Positions 1 through 6,824 of a stretch of DNA of 64,000 nucleotides are shown here, piece by piece. Position numbers and translations under genes: made by a program. Position 1 is the first letter of the stretch. Each line of letters opens with the position of its first letter. The notes under the pieces were generated by a model. That model was not told where the DNA came from. It made no database searches and saw only the letters and a program-made list of their open reading frames with translations. This DNA comes from an uncultured Clostridia bacterium (GTDB lineage Bacteria > Bacillota > Clostridia > Christensenellales > Borkfalkiaceae), in assembly GCA_944328665.1 (NCBI GenBank), contig CALVHS010000021.1, positions 1 through 64,000 of the forward strand, in the 5' to 3' direction.

Positions 1-52
1 CGAAGAGGTTTTTACTTACATTCAAATCTTATTTACATGGATACACTACGGT

Positions 53-391
53 CTATCCAACTAGTCCAACAAACTTTCCTAAAGAAACATCATACACTTT
101 TACTCCGTAATCCTTGAACAGCTTAAAAATTTGAATAACGACCAATGTATCCCTTGAAAGCTGATGCACACCATTAATACATACAATATCTGCCTTTCCG
201 TTCCTGCAATCTTCAATCATATACTTAAGAGCAGGACGATTTATGTCCATTGCAGAAAATCCGTCATCGACATAGCGATTAACAAGCTCCCAGTTTTTAA
301 AGTCTTTTACGGTCTCATCAAGTGCATCGATCTTTTTGTTTTGTGCAGCCTTGCCGTACCGCAAATAAATTGCCACTCTTTCGTTTTTCAT
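53..391 (-). CDS. Degenerate serine-recombinase (resolvase N-terminal) domain protein
   Basis: A 112-residue protein that follows the resolvase/serine-integrase N-terminal fold pattern: VAIYLRYGKAAQ at the start, YVDDGFSAMDINRP in the middle, and INGVHQLSRD where families have DRLSRD. The catalytic Ser normally found in Y-x-R-x-S is absent (YLRYGK), and the Arg of DRLSRD is Gln. There is no DNA-binding or C-terminal integrase domain; the ORF stops soon after the catalytic core. I start it at the ATG at 391 because a good AGAGGTG Shine-Dalgarno lies about 8 bases upstream; an upstream start at 415 would overlap the probable promoter. It may be a remnant of a mobile element or a recombination-dead regulator. 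It lies next to a truncated spoIVB. Confidence 0.7.
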   Translation of the reverse strand: MKNERVAIYLRYGKAAQNKKIDALDETVKDFKNWELVNRYVDDGFSAMDINRPALKYMIEDCRNGKADIVCINGVHQLSRDTLVVIQIFKLFKDYGVKVYDVSLGKFVGLVG

Positions 392-398
392 TGTAATC

Positions 399-420
399 AC
401 CTCTGTTAATATCAATTATA
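399..420 (-). promoter_or_regulatory. Probable -10 box and ribosome binding site of the recombinase-like gene
   Basis: On the minus strand a perfect TATAAT (415-420) lies 23 bases before the chosen ATG, followed by the SD AGAGGTG (399-405). No good -35 hexamer sits 16-18 bases upstream. The palindrome at 443-457 lies just beyond the -35 position, so activation by a bound protein is possible. Confidence 0.35.
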
Positions 421-442
421 ACGACCGATAAATCAGGTATTA

Positions 443-457
443 CGACAAGTTTTGTCG
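443..457. repeat. 15-bp imperfect palindrome, copy 1
   Basis: CGACAAGTTTTGTCG pairs in six of seven positions around a central T. It shares the pattern YGACAARTTYTGTCR with the copy at 540-554, centred 97 bases away. It lies upstream of the recombinase-like gene near its -35 region, which suits an operator. Confidence 0.45.
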
Positions 458-539
458 ACCGCCGTCATCACAATTGAAACCATGCCAAATTCACCGGCGA
501 TAAACAGTTAAACGACTCTGCGTATCACCTCCTGACATA

Positions 540-554
540 TGACAAATTCTGTCA
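540..554. repeat. 15-bp imperfect palindrome, copy 2
   Basis: TGACAAATTCTGTCA pairs in six of seven positions and matches the palindrome at 443-457 under YGACAARTTYTGTCR. A half-site, ATGACAG, follows near 568. It lies between the spoIVB 3' end and the recombinase-like gene. The cognate protein is unknown. Confidence 0.45.
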
Positions 555-639
555 AATTAGAGCATAATGACAGTTACCCCCAATTTTTGAGGTATTTCTC
601 AACGCTCCCCAAATTTGCCATTTTTCGCGTTATATCGCG

Positions 640-1638
640 TTATTTTGTGCTAAAATCCTTAATTGCTATCGCCGGTATCCTTATTATAAGTAATACATGC
701 GTCACTGCCCCGACAAGTTTTCCGTCCTGCACGATGGGGCTGCCGCTCATCCCCTGCACGATGCCGCCCGTCGCTTTCAACAGCGCCTTGTCCGTGATCT
801 TGATCACAAAATTTTTATTCTGCCTGTTATCCGCGTCCACTTTGATGATGCTCACCCTATATTCCGCCGGAGATACGCCGTCCACCGTCGCAAAGATGGA
901 GGCGCTGCCGGGATGCGCATTATCGCTTACGGAAACGAGCGGGCGGGAACCGGTATCATATTCTTTTGCCATATTGCCGAAAATACCGACGGAACAGTTT
1001 TTATCCGCCGTCGCGATCTGCCTGTCGTTGAGGAACAAGCCTTTCAATTCGCCCGCCCGTCCGCGCTCCCCCCGCACGACGCTGACAATACTGCAAGAAA
1101 AGATATTGCCGTCGTCGATCTCCATCGGGCTGCCGTCCGCGGCCGACACGGCATGGCCGAGGGAGCCGAATCTGCCGTCCTTGCGCACAAACGTGACCGT
1201 TCCGATCCCGGAAACGCTGTCCCGGATCAGTACACCCAGGCGGTAGCGCCCGCTCGCCATATCCTTGACGGGCGAGATCTCTCGCTGCATCCTCTCGCCG
1301 CTGCGTTCGATCGTGATCTCCGCTCCGCCTCCGCCATAACCGGCCAAAACGCCGTCCATATCCGCCGCGTTTTTGATGCGCACGCCGCGGAAGGAGACGA
1401 TGATATCCCCGACGGCAAGTTTCGCCTCCCCGGCAGGATCGCGAACGCCGTTTTCCGTCAAGACCTCGCAAAGTCCCACGATCTGCGCCCCGCCGATCCC
1501 CAACGTAAAGCCCGCCGGCATCCCGCCGAGATAGACCTCCGTCTCCTCCGCGACCGCCGCCACGGGCATAAAAAGCATCGCGCAGAACGTCACCGCCGCG
1601 ATCAACGAAAGCCATAATTTGTTTTTCAGCTTTTGCAT
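640..1638 (-). CDS. spoIVB: SpoIVB-like sporulation serine peptidase (S55), C-terminus replaced
   Basis: Family role: in the forespore SpoIVB is secreted to the intermembrane space, where it cleaves SpoIVFA and triggers pro-sigma-K processing. The protein (332 aa) has an N-terminal membrane/signal segment, a PDZ region (IVSFRGVRIKNAADMDGV), the catalytic His in GSLGHAV, and the Ser in GGIVQGMSGSP. Family members continue after GAVTHV with about 30 residues of the type NDPTxGYG; here that tail is replaced by LLIIRIPAIAIKDFSTK and a stop, coinciding with the shift to AT-rich DNA. B. subtilis SpoIVB is about 425 residues. I start at 1638 because GGAAGGAGG lies right before this ATG. recN lies upstream, as in other Firmicutes, but spo0A does not follow. 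The gene is either broken or interrupted by a removable element. Confidence 0.85.
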   Translation of the reverse strand: MQKLKNKLWLSLIAAVTFCAMLFMPVAAVAEETEVYLGGMPAGFTLGIGGAQIVGLCEVLTENGVRDPAGEAKLAVGDIIVSFRGVRIKNAADMDGVLAGYGGGGAEITIERSGERMQREISPVKDMASGRYRLGVLIRDSVSGIGTVTFVRKDGRFGSLGHAVSAADGSPMEIDDGNIFSCSIVSVVRGERGRAGELKGLFLNDRQIATADKNCSVGIFGNMAKEYDTGSRPLVSVSDNAHPGSASIFATVDGVSPAEYRVSIIKVDADNRQNKNFVIKITDKALLKATGGIVQGMSGSPIVQDGKLVGAVTHVLLIIRIPAIAIKDFSTK

Positions 1639-1704
1639 TTTGCCTCCTTCCGAACTTTGCACAGAAAAATTCACTCGATTTTACTTTGCGTAATCGGAAG
1701 GCGC

Positions 1705-1710
1705 ATTATA
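1705..1710 (-). promoter_or_regulatory. Candidate spoIVB -10 element
   Basis: The minus strand reads CCGTATAATG about 70 bases before the spoIVB start, after the recN terminator. It resembles both a sigma-A -10 and loosely the CATAnTA of forespore sigma factors. No convincing -35 is seen. spoIVB is under sigma-G in Bacillus. Confidence 0.3.
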
Positions 1711-1758
1711 CGGAGAAAAATTTCCCTATAAAGAATTTTCTCCCCCGATCCGACAAAA

Positions 1759-1782
1759 GCCGCCCCGCAAATGCGGGGCGGC
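1759..1782 (-). terminator. Rho-independent terminator after recN
   Basis: A perfect 10-bp stem, GCCGCCCCGC with loop AAAT/ATTT, is followed on the minus strand by TTTT. It lies 18 bases past the recN stop, separating nadK-argR-recN from spoIVB. A CTCTTTTT run on the other side could make it work both ways. Confidence 0.85.
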
Positions 1783-1799
1783 AGACCTCTTTTTCACTC

Positions 1800-3506
1800 T
1801 CAGGCGCGGCGAGACGCCTTATAAGCCGCACATTCGGCGGATAATTCCTCCGCCAGTTTTGCAGCCGCAGCGCTCCCCGCTGCGCCGCCAAGCAGTCGGA
1901 TCAGTTCACCGTTCTTTTGTTCGGGCGACAAAAGCGAGATCTCCGTGACCGTCTTCCCCTCCTGCGTCTCTCGTTTGGAAATGAGAAAGTTCGCGTCCGC
2001 CATGGCGACGATCTGCGCCAAATGCGAAACGGCGACGATCTGTTTTCCTGCGGCGATATCCGCAAATTTTTCGGCGACGACTTTCGCCGTCCCGCCGCTG
2101 ATCCCCGCATCGATCTCGTCAAAAATATAGGTGGAGATCTCATTCTCGCCCGACACCTGCGTCTTGATGGCGAGCATCAGGCGGCTCATCTCACCGCCGC
2201 TGATCACTTTATGCAACGGTTTGAGCGGCTCGCCCGCATTTGCCGAAAACAGAAAGCGCATCCTGTCCGCGCCCTCCGCCGAAGCGCGCTCGGTATCTTC
2301 CCTTTCGTACTCGTCGAATTCCGCGCAGAAGCGCGCCTTTTTGATGTTGAGCGTCTTCAATTCGCTCTCCACCCTGCCACAAAACGCCTCGGCAGCACGC
2401 TTGCGCAGGGCGGTCATCTCCGTACAGGCAGCATATACCTTTGCGGCGTTCTTTTGCAACGCCGCCGAGATCTTTGCAGCTTCTTCGTCGCAGTTCGATA
2501 ACAGCTGCGCTTCCTCGGCGATCTTTTCACGATAGGCAACGATCTCACGGATACCGCTGCCGTACTTTTTTTTCAGGGAACGGATCAGGTCGAGGCGGCT
2601 TTCCACCTCTTCCGCTTCCTTCTCGTCATACGTAAAATCATCCGCCAGCGCGCGTACGGACTCGGCGATATCCTCCGCCTCCAAAGCGACGCTCTCCAGC
2701 CGATCTGCCAGCGCCGCATATTCCCCGCCGTAGCGGGCAAGTTCAAAAAGCGAACGCCTGCCTCTGCCCAGCAGATCGACGGCCGCCCCGTCGTCATTCA
2801 AAAAAGCGGACGCTTCCGCCAGCCCCTGCATGATCTTTTCCGCATTGGAAAGGATCAGCCGCCGCGCGGCAAGCTCTTCTTCTTCCCCGTCGCGTAAGGC
2901 GGCGCGGTCGATCTCCGCGATCTGATACTGTAAAATGTCCAGCCGCCTGCCCCGCTCTGCCTCATCCCCGCCGAGCGCGCGTTTCTTTTCGCGCAGTTTC
3001 TTCCTTTCGGCAAGCAGTTCCGCCAAATTTTGTTTTTGCGCCGCGAGCGGCGCGCCCGCCGCGCCGTCGACCACCTTCAGCTGGTTTGCTTCGCTCAGCA
3101 AATAAAAATGCTCGCTCTGACCGTGTACGTCCACGAGGGCGGAGGTGATCCTCCGCAGCATGGAAACGTTGACGGGTTCCCCGTTCACGCGAATACCGCC
3201 CTTACCGTCCGCGCGGAATTTCCGCGAGATGACAAGCTGTTCGTCAAACCCGACGCCGAGTTCGGCAAACAACGCGGGCAAACCTCCTTCTTCCTCCACG
3301 GAAAAGACGGCGCTGACCGCACATTCTTCCTCGCCGTATCGGATCATGCTCTTGTCAGCCTTTGCTCCGAGCACGAAGTTGATGCTGTCTAATATGACGG
3401 ATTTCCCCGCGCCCGTCTCACCGGAAAGGACGTTCAGCCCCTTGGAAAATTCCAATTCCGCCTGCCCGATCAGGGCGACGTTTTTGATCGACAATTTTTC
3501 CAGCAT
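1800..3506 (-). CDS. recN: DNA repair protein RecN
   Basis: SMC-like ATPase that acts in double-strand break repair. The 568-residue protein has Walker A GETGAGKS near residue 30, the ABC signature region VISGGEMSRLML, and Walker B TYIFDEIDAGISGG near the C-terminus, with long Glu/Arg/Ala-rich coiled-coil arms between, as expected for RecN. It starts one base after the argR stop, so the two are almost certainly co-transcribed. The gene order nadK-argR-recN-spoIVB is the usual clostridial one. Confidence 0.97.
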   Translation of the reverse strand: MLEKLSIKNVALIGQAELEFSKGLNVLSGETGAGKSVILDSINFVLGAKADKSMIRYGEEECAVSAVFSVEEEGGLPALFAELGVGFDEQLVISRKFRADGKGGIRVNGEPVNVSMLRRITSALVDVHGQSEHFYLLSEANQLKVVDGAAGAPLAAQKQNLAELLAERKKLREKKRALGGDEAERGRRLDILQYQIAEIDRAALRDGEEEELAARRLILSNAEKIMQGLAEASAFLNDDGAAVDLLGRGRRSLFELARYGGEYAALADRLESVALEAEDIAESVRALADDFTYDEKEAEEVESRLDLIRSLKKKYGSGIREIVAYREKIAEEAQLLSNCDEEAAKISAALQKNAAKVYAACTEMTALRKRAAEAFCGRVESELKTLNIKKARFCAEFDEYEREDTERASAEGADRMRFLFSANAGEPLKPLHKVISGGEMSRLMLAIKTQVSGENEISTYIFDEIDAGISGGTAKVVAEKFADIAAGKQIVAVSHLAQIVAMADANFLISKRETQEGKTVTEISLLSPEQKNGELIRLLGGAAGSAAAAKLAEELSAECAAYKASRRA

Positions 3507-3507
3507 A

Positions 3508-3960
3508 TCACTTAAGAAATTCGTTGAGTTTTTCTTCGACGACCTGCGCCTTTTCTTCGCTTTCGGTGACGATCAGCAGAGTATCGTCCCCTGCGATCGA
3601 ACCGACGATCTCCGGAAAATTCAATTTATCCACGATCATGCCCGCATTGCTGCCATTGCCGCGCAGCGTCTTGATGACCACCTGGTTGAGGGCGCAGCGG
3701 ATGGATAAAACGCACTCGCGGAACAGATTGTGCATTTTGGGCGAGATCTTATTGATTCCCTCGTCTATGTAAGCATATTTATACTTTTTACCCGTTCCCG
3801 CGACCTTAAAAAGGCGCAGCTCTTTGATATCGCGCGATACGGTCGCCTGCGTCACACTGTAATTGCGTTTGTTGAGTTCGTCGCACAATTCTTCCTGTGT
3901 TTCGATCTCCTTCTTAGAGATAATTTCAAGTATCGCCGCATGCCTGCCGCTCCTCATCAT
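3508..3960 (-). CDS. argR: Arginine repressor ArgR/AhrC
   Basis: Arginine-responsive transcription factor: winged-helix N-terminus (EIETQEELCDELNKRNYSVTQATVSRDIKEL) and a C-terminal hexamerisation/arginine-binding domain with the family-typical GSIAGDDT. About 150 residues, normal length. I place the start at 3960, where ATG overlaps the nadK stop as ATGA and GGAGGAG lies 7 bases upstream; a second ATG follows directly. Probably regulates the arg cluster at 27.7-39.3 kb, although the two are not adjacent. Translationally coupled to nadK. Confidence 0.95.
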   Translation of the reverse strand: MMRSGRHAAILEIISKKEIETQEELCDELNKRNYSVTQATVSRDIKELRLFKVAGTGKKYKYAYIDEGINKISPKMHNLFRECVLSIRCALNQVVIKTLRGNGSNAGMIVDKLNFPEIVGSIAGDDTLLIVTESEEKAQVVEEKLNEFLK

Positions 3961-4781
3961 GATCTCTCCTCCCTTTGGTCGCTCCACGTATTCAGCTTAA
4001 ACAGAAGTTTATCAAAAAAATTATTGTCCTTGCTTTTGATGAACCGCACGGAAAAATCCGCACGCCCGACGCCGATCTCGCTGCCTCTTCCGTAGGCGCC
4101 GCAAAATTTTCCGTCGCAAAAGAGAGACACTTTGTTTTTGACCGCGGAAAGATCGACGCGCATCGCGCTCGTATCCGGATAGACGATGGGGCGGTTGTGC
4201 AGCGAATGTGCGCAGATAGGCGTCAGAATAAAAGCGCGGATATCCGGCGTCAGAACGGGGCCGCCCGCCGACAACGAATACGCCGTAGATCCTGTCGGCG
4301 TGCTGACGATGATCCCGTCCCCCACAAAACTGTCCACTTTTTTTCCGTCGATGCAGGCGGAAAGCTCCACCACGTTGTCGTCCGCACCCTCTTCGTAGCG
4401 GCGTTGGAACACCGCCTCGTTGAGGGCATAAAATACGGCGCCGTCCGCCCGTACCTGCAGGACGCTGCGCTCTTCCACGCCGTACTGCCCGCAGATCAAC
4501 TCGACCGCTTTTTCTAACTGCTCCCCTTCAAATTCCGTCAAAAAGCCGAGATTGCCGGAATTGATGCCGAGCAGGTCGATCCCCCGCCTGCCCGCTTCGA
4601 TCGCCGCCTTCAAAATGGTGCCGTCTCCGCCGAGAACGATCAAAACGTCCGGGAAGGCGATCTCCTCGGGCGTATAATAGATCTCATATGCCATGCCCCT
4701 GTCCTGTAAGATCCGGACGAGGCCGTCACGGATGGGCAAAAATTTCTTCGTATGACGGTTACAGTAAACTCCCGCTTTCAT
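3957..4781 (-). CDS. nadK: NAD kinase
   Basis: Phosphorylates NAD to NADP in the cytosol. The 274-residue protein has GGDGT near residue 50, the GINSGNLGFLTE segment, the NE pair (ALNEAVF), and STPTGSTAYSLSAGGP. I start at MKAGVYCN (4781) because it matches the usual NadK N-terminus. A -35/-10 pair ends so close to this ATG that the predicted transcript start is the ATG itself (see the promoter entry). AGAGG lies just before the ATG but would not be in such a transcript. In other clostridia tlyA normally precedes nadK; here htpG does. Confidence 0.96.
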   Translation of the reverse strand: MKAGVYCNRHTKKFLPIRDGLVRILQDRGMAYEIYYTPEEIAFPDVLIVLGGDGTILKAAIEAGRRGIDLLGINSGNLGFLTEFEGEQLEKAVELICGQYGVEERSVLQVRADGAVFYALNEAVFQRRYEEGADDNVVELSACIDGKKVDSFVGDGIIVSTPTGSTAYSLSAGGPVLTPDIRAFILTPICAHSLHNRPIVYPDTSAMRVDLSAVKNKVSLFCDGKFCGAYGRGSEIGVGRADFSVRFIKSKDNNFFDKLLFKLNTWSDQREERS

Positions 4782-4787
4782 GCCTCT

Positions 4788-4816
4788 ATTATACAACATT
4801 TTATACATTTATGCAA
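4788..4816 (-). promoter_or_regulatory. Sigma-A-type promoter of nadK-argR-recN (possibly leaderless)
   Basis: Minus strand: -35 TTGCAT (4811-4816), 17-base spacer, -10 TATAAT (4788-4793). The expected start site, about 7 bases past the -10, is the A of the nadK ATG at 4781, which predicts a leaderless or nearly leaderless mRNA. Confidence 0.65.
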
Positions 4817-4869
4817 TCGTTTCGCATATTTTCAGGGGCAAAAGGGATAAAATTTTCGAACAAAAACTT

Positions 4870-4896
4870 GCGGCGGCGCGTATCGCGCGCCGCCGC
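4870..4896 (-). terminator. Rho-independent terminator after htpG
   Basis: An 11-bp stem, GCGGCGGCGCG, with a 5-base loop lies just after the htpG stop and is followed on the minus strand by AAGTTTTTG. It separates htpG from the nadK promoter. Confidence 0.88.
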
Positions 4897-4902
4897 ATGC
4901 CG

Positions 4903-6774
4903 TTACTTTTCTATATAATTTTTCAGAAGGGAGGCGTTGTTTTCGGCAAACGCCTTCATTTCTTCGGGGGACAGCTTTTTGTACGCCAATCGCGCCATAT
5001 AATAGACCTGGTTCGCGACAAAATTCTTCTTTTCTTCATCCAGTCCCGTAAACGCCGCGATGACGGGGTTGGCGGTGTTGAGGATGAGCGTCATGTCTCT
5101 GTCCGCATCCGCGCCCGCAAGCCCGTAAAAAGCGTTCATCTCCCCGAACCGCCGCGAAAATTCGGAAACGTTGATGATGGCAGGTACGTTCCCGTCCTTG
5201 AGCCTTTCCGCCTTGACGGCGACCTCCGTATTTTTGAGCGCGGCCTTGAACGCTTCCGTGAGCGCTTTGTCTGCCTCTTCGCTCCCCTCTTCCCCTTTGA
5301 GGGCGGCGTCGACATCCGCGTCTATGCGCAAAAAGCGCATTTTTGTCGGCTCCTTATATTCAAGATAGCTGATAAAATGGGTATCGATAAAGGTATCGCA
5401 GACGATGGCGTTAAGCCCCGCCTTCTTGAACATTTCGATGTACTGCGCCTGCCCGACTTCATCGGAAACATAGTAGACGGTCACGGGCTGCTCTTCCTTT
5501 TTCTCTTCCTCCTTATCCGCGGCAGCGTCCGGCTTATCCTCCGCAGGGGTATCCTCTTCCCGCTTTTTCCCGATATATTCTTCGAGGTTTTTATACTCGC
5601 CGTTCAAGTCCTTAAAGATGATGCAGTCCTTGACTTTGGAATAAAAATCCTCATCCTTGATACATCCGAGTTTGATGAATACGGAAATATCATTCCAGCA
5701 TTGGACGTATTTTTCCCTATCCGTCTTGAACAGGCCCGTCAGTTTGTCCGCGACCTTTTTGGTGATGTGCCGGGAGATCTTCTGCACCTGCCTGTCGTTC
5801 TGCAAAAAGCTGCGAGAAACGTTCAGCGGGATATCGGGGCAGTCGATCACGCCGTTCAAAAGGGTCAAAAATTCGGGGATCACTTCCTTGATGTTGTCCG
5901 CGATATAGACCTGATTGCAATACAGCTTGACCTTGCCGCGCTCTAATTCCGCCTTGCTTTTCACCTTAGGAAAATACAGGATCCCTTTCAGGCGGAAAGG
6001 ATATTCCATGTTGAGATGGATCCAAAAGAGCGGATCGTGATAATCATGGAAAGTCTTGCGGTAAAATTCTTTATACTCCTCCTCCGTGCAGTCCTTGGGG
6101 TTTTTGAGATACAGCGGATGCGTGTCGTTGAGGGGCTTATCTTCCTTTCCCGTAAAGTTATAGTAGATATCATAGGGCATGAACGCACAATATTTTTCGA
6201 TCAGGCTGCGGATGCGCCCCTCGTCGAGGAACTCCTTCTCCTCGTCTGCGATGTGCATGACGATCTTTGTGCCGCGCTCCGCCTTATCGCCGTCCTCGAT
6301 CGTATACGTGCTCTCACCGTCCGATTCCCAATGTACGCCCTTGGCGCCTTCCCGGTAAGATCTTGTAAAGATCTCGATGTTTTCCGAGACCATGTAAGCG
6401 GAATAAAAACCGAGGCCGAAATGCCCGATGATCCCGTCGCCGCCCGCCTTTTCATACTTGGCGAGAAAGTCCGCCGCACCGGAAAAGGCGATCTGCGTAA
6501 TGTATTTTTCCACCTCTTCTTCGCTCATGCCGATGCCGTTGTCCTCGACGGTCAACGTCTTGGCATCCTTGTCCGCGGAGATCTTGATGCAAAAATGCTC
6601 GTCGTTGCCGCCCTTTGCCTCGCCCATCTCCACGAGCTTTTTGTACTTTGTGATCGCATCGACGCCGTTGGCGACGATCTCACGCAAAAAGATGTCCTTA
6701 TCCGAATAGAGCCATTTTTTAATGATGGGCATCATGTTTTCGCTTGCGATCTGAATATTCCCTTGTTTAGCCAT
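4903..6774 (-). CDS. htpG: Molecular chaperone HtpG (Hsp90)
   Basis: Cytosolic ATP-dependent chaperone of 623 residues. Visible GHKL motifs are EIVANGVDAITKY (ATP-binding Asn, with Gly-Val where Ala-Ser is common), DNGIGM, and GHFGLGFYSAYMV, followed by the middle domain with YIADNIKEVIPEFL and SRSFLQNDRQVQKIS. An acidic stretch near the charged linker (KKREEDTPAEDKPDAAADKEE) sits around residue 420. Start chosen at 6774 (MAKQGNIQIAS) after GAGGTG; the longer ORF runs into the upstream terminator. Only about 20 bases separate that terminator from the ATG, so the promoter is probably inside the end of the upstream gene or htpG relies on read-through. Confidence 0.96.
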   Translation of the reverse strand: MAKQGNIQIASENMMPIIKKWLYSDKDIFLREIVANGVDAITKYKKLVEMGEAKGGNDEHFCIKISADKDAKTLTVEDNGIGMSEEEVEKYITQIAFSGAADFLAKYEKAGGDGIIGHFGLGFYSAYMVSENIEIFTRSYREGAKGVHWESDGESTYTIEDGDKAERGTKIVMHIADEEKEFLDEGRIRSLIEKYCAFMPYDIYYNFTGKEDKPLNDTHPLYLKNPKDCTEEEYKEFYRKTFHDYHDPLFWIHLNMEYPFRLKGILYFPKVKSKAELERGKVKLYCNQVYIADNIKEVIPEFLTLLNGVIDCPDIPLNVSRSFLQNDRQVQKISRHITKKVADKLTGLFKTDREKYVQCWNDISVFIKLGCIKDEDFYSKVKDCIIFKDLNGEYKNLEEYIGKKREEDTPAEDKPDAAADKEEEKKEEQPVTVYYVSDEVGQAQYIEMFKKAGLNAIVCDTFIDTHFISYLEYKEPTKMRFLRIDADVDAALKGEEGSEEADKALTEAFKAALKNTEVAVKAERLKDGNVPAIINVSEFSRRFGEMNAFYGLAGADADRDMTLILNTANPVIAAFTGLDEEKKNFVANQVYYMARLAYKKLSPEEMKAFAENNASLLKNYIEK

Positions 6775-6795
6775 ATTAACACCTCGCTTTATAAA

Positions 6796-6820
6796 AAAGC
6801 CCCGCGCGCGGCGGGGCTTT
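6796..6820 (-). terminator. Rho-independent terminator after ispH-S1
   Basis: Stem AAAGCCCCGC / GCGGGGCTTT with a short GC loop, followed on the minus strand by a T run. It begins 4 bases after the stop of the IspH-S1 gene and ends about 22 bases before htpG. Confidence 0.88.
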
Positions 6821-6824
6821 GTCA

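Larger units (their letters stand above)
1..705. other. AT-rich flank, possible edge of an inserted element
   Basis: This stretch is clearly richer in A and T than the GC-rich genes that follow. It holds a degenerate serine-recombinase gene, two related palindromes, and the foreign-looking last codons of spoIVB. Composition and protein similarity both change at about 695-705, where spoIVB stops resembling its family. I infer an inserted or decayed mobile element that continues left of the window. No att core or repeat can be identified, because the other end is not visible. Confidence 0.45.

Noticed and set aside
539..1246. 235-residue plus-strand ORF across the spoIVB gene
   Set aside because: It lies opposite a gene with clear SpoIVB motifs and a strong SD, and shows no domain of its own.
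4780..5946. Long plus-strand ORF opposite htpG
   Set aside because: It is the complement of a well-supported HtpG gene; GC-rich codon bias gives long antisense frames throughout the window.
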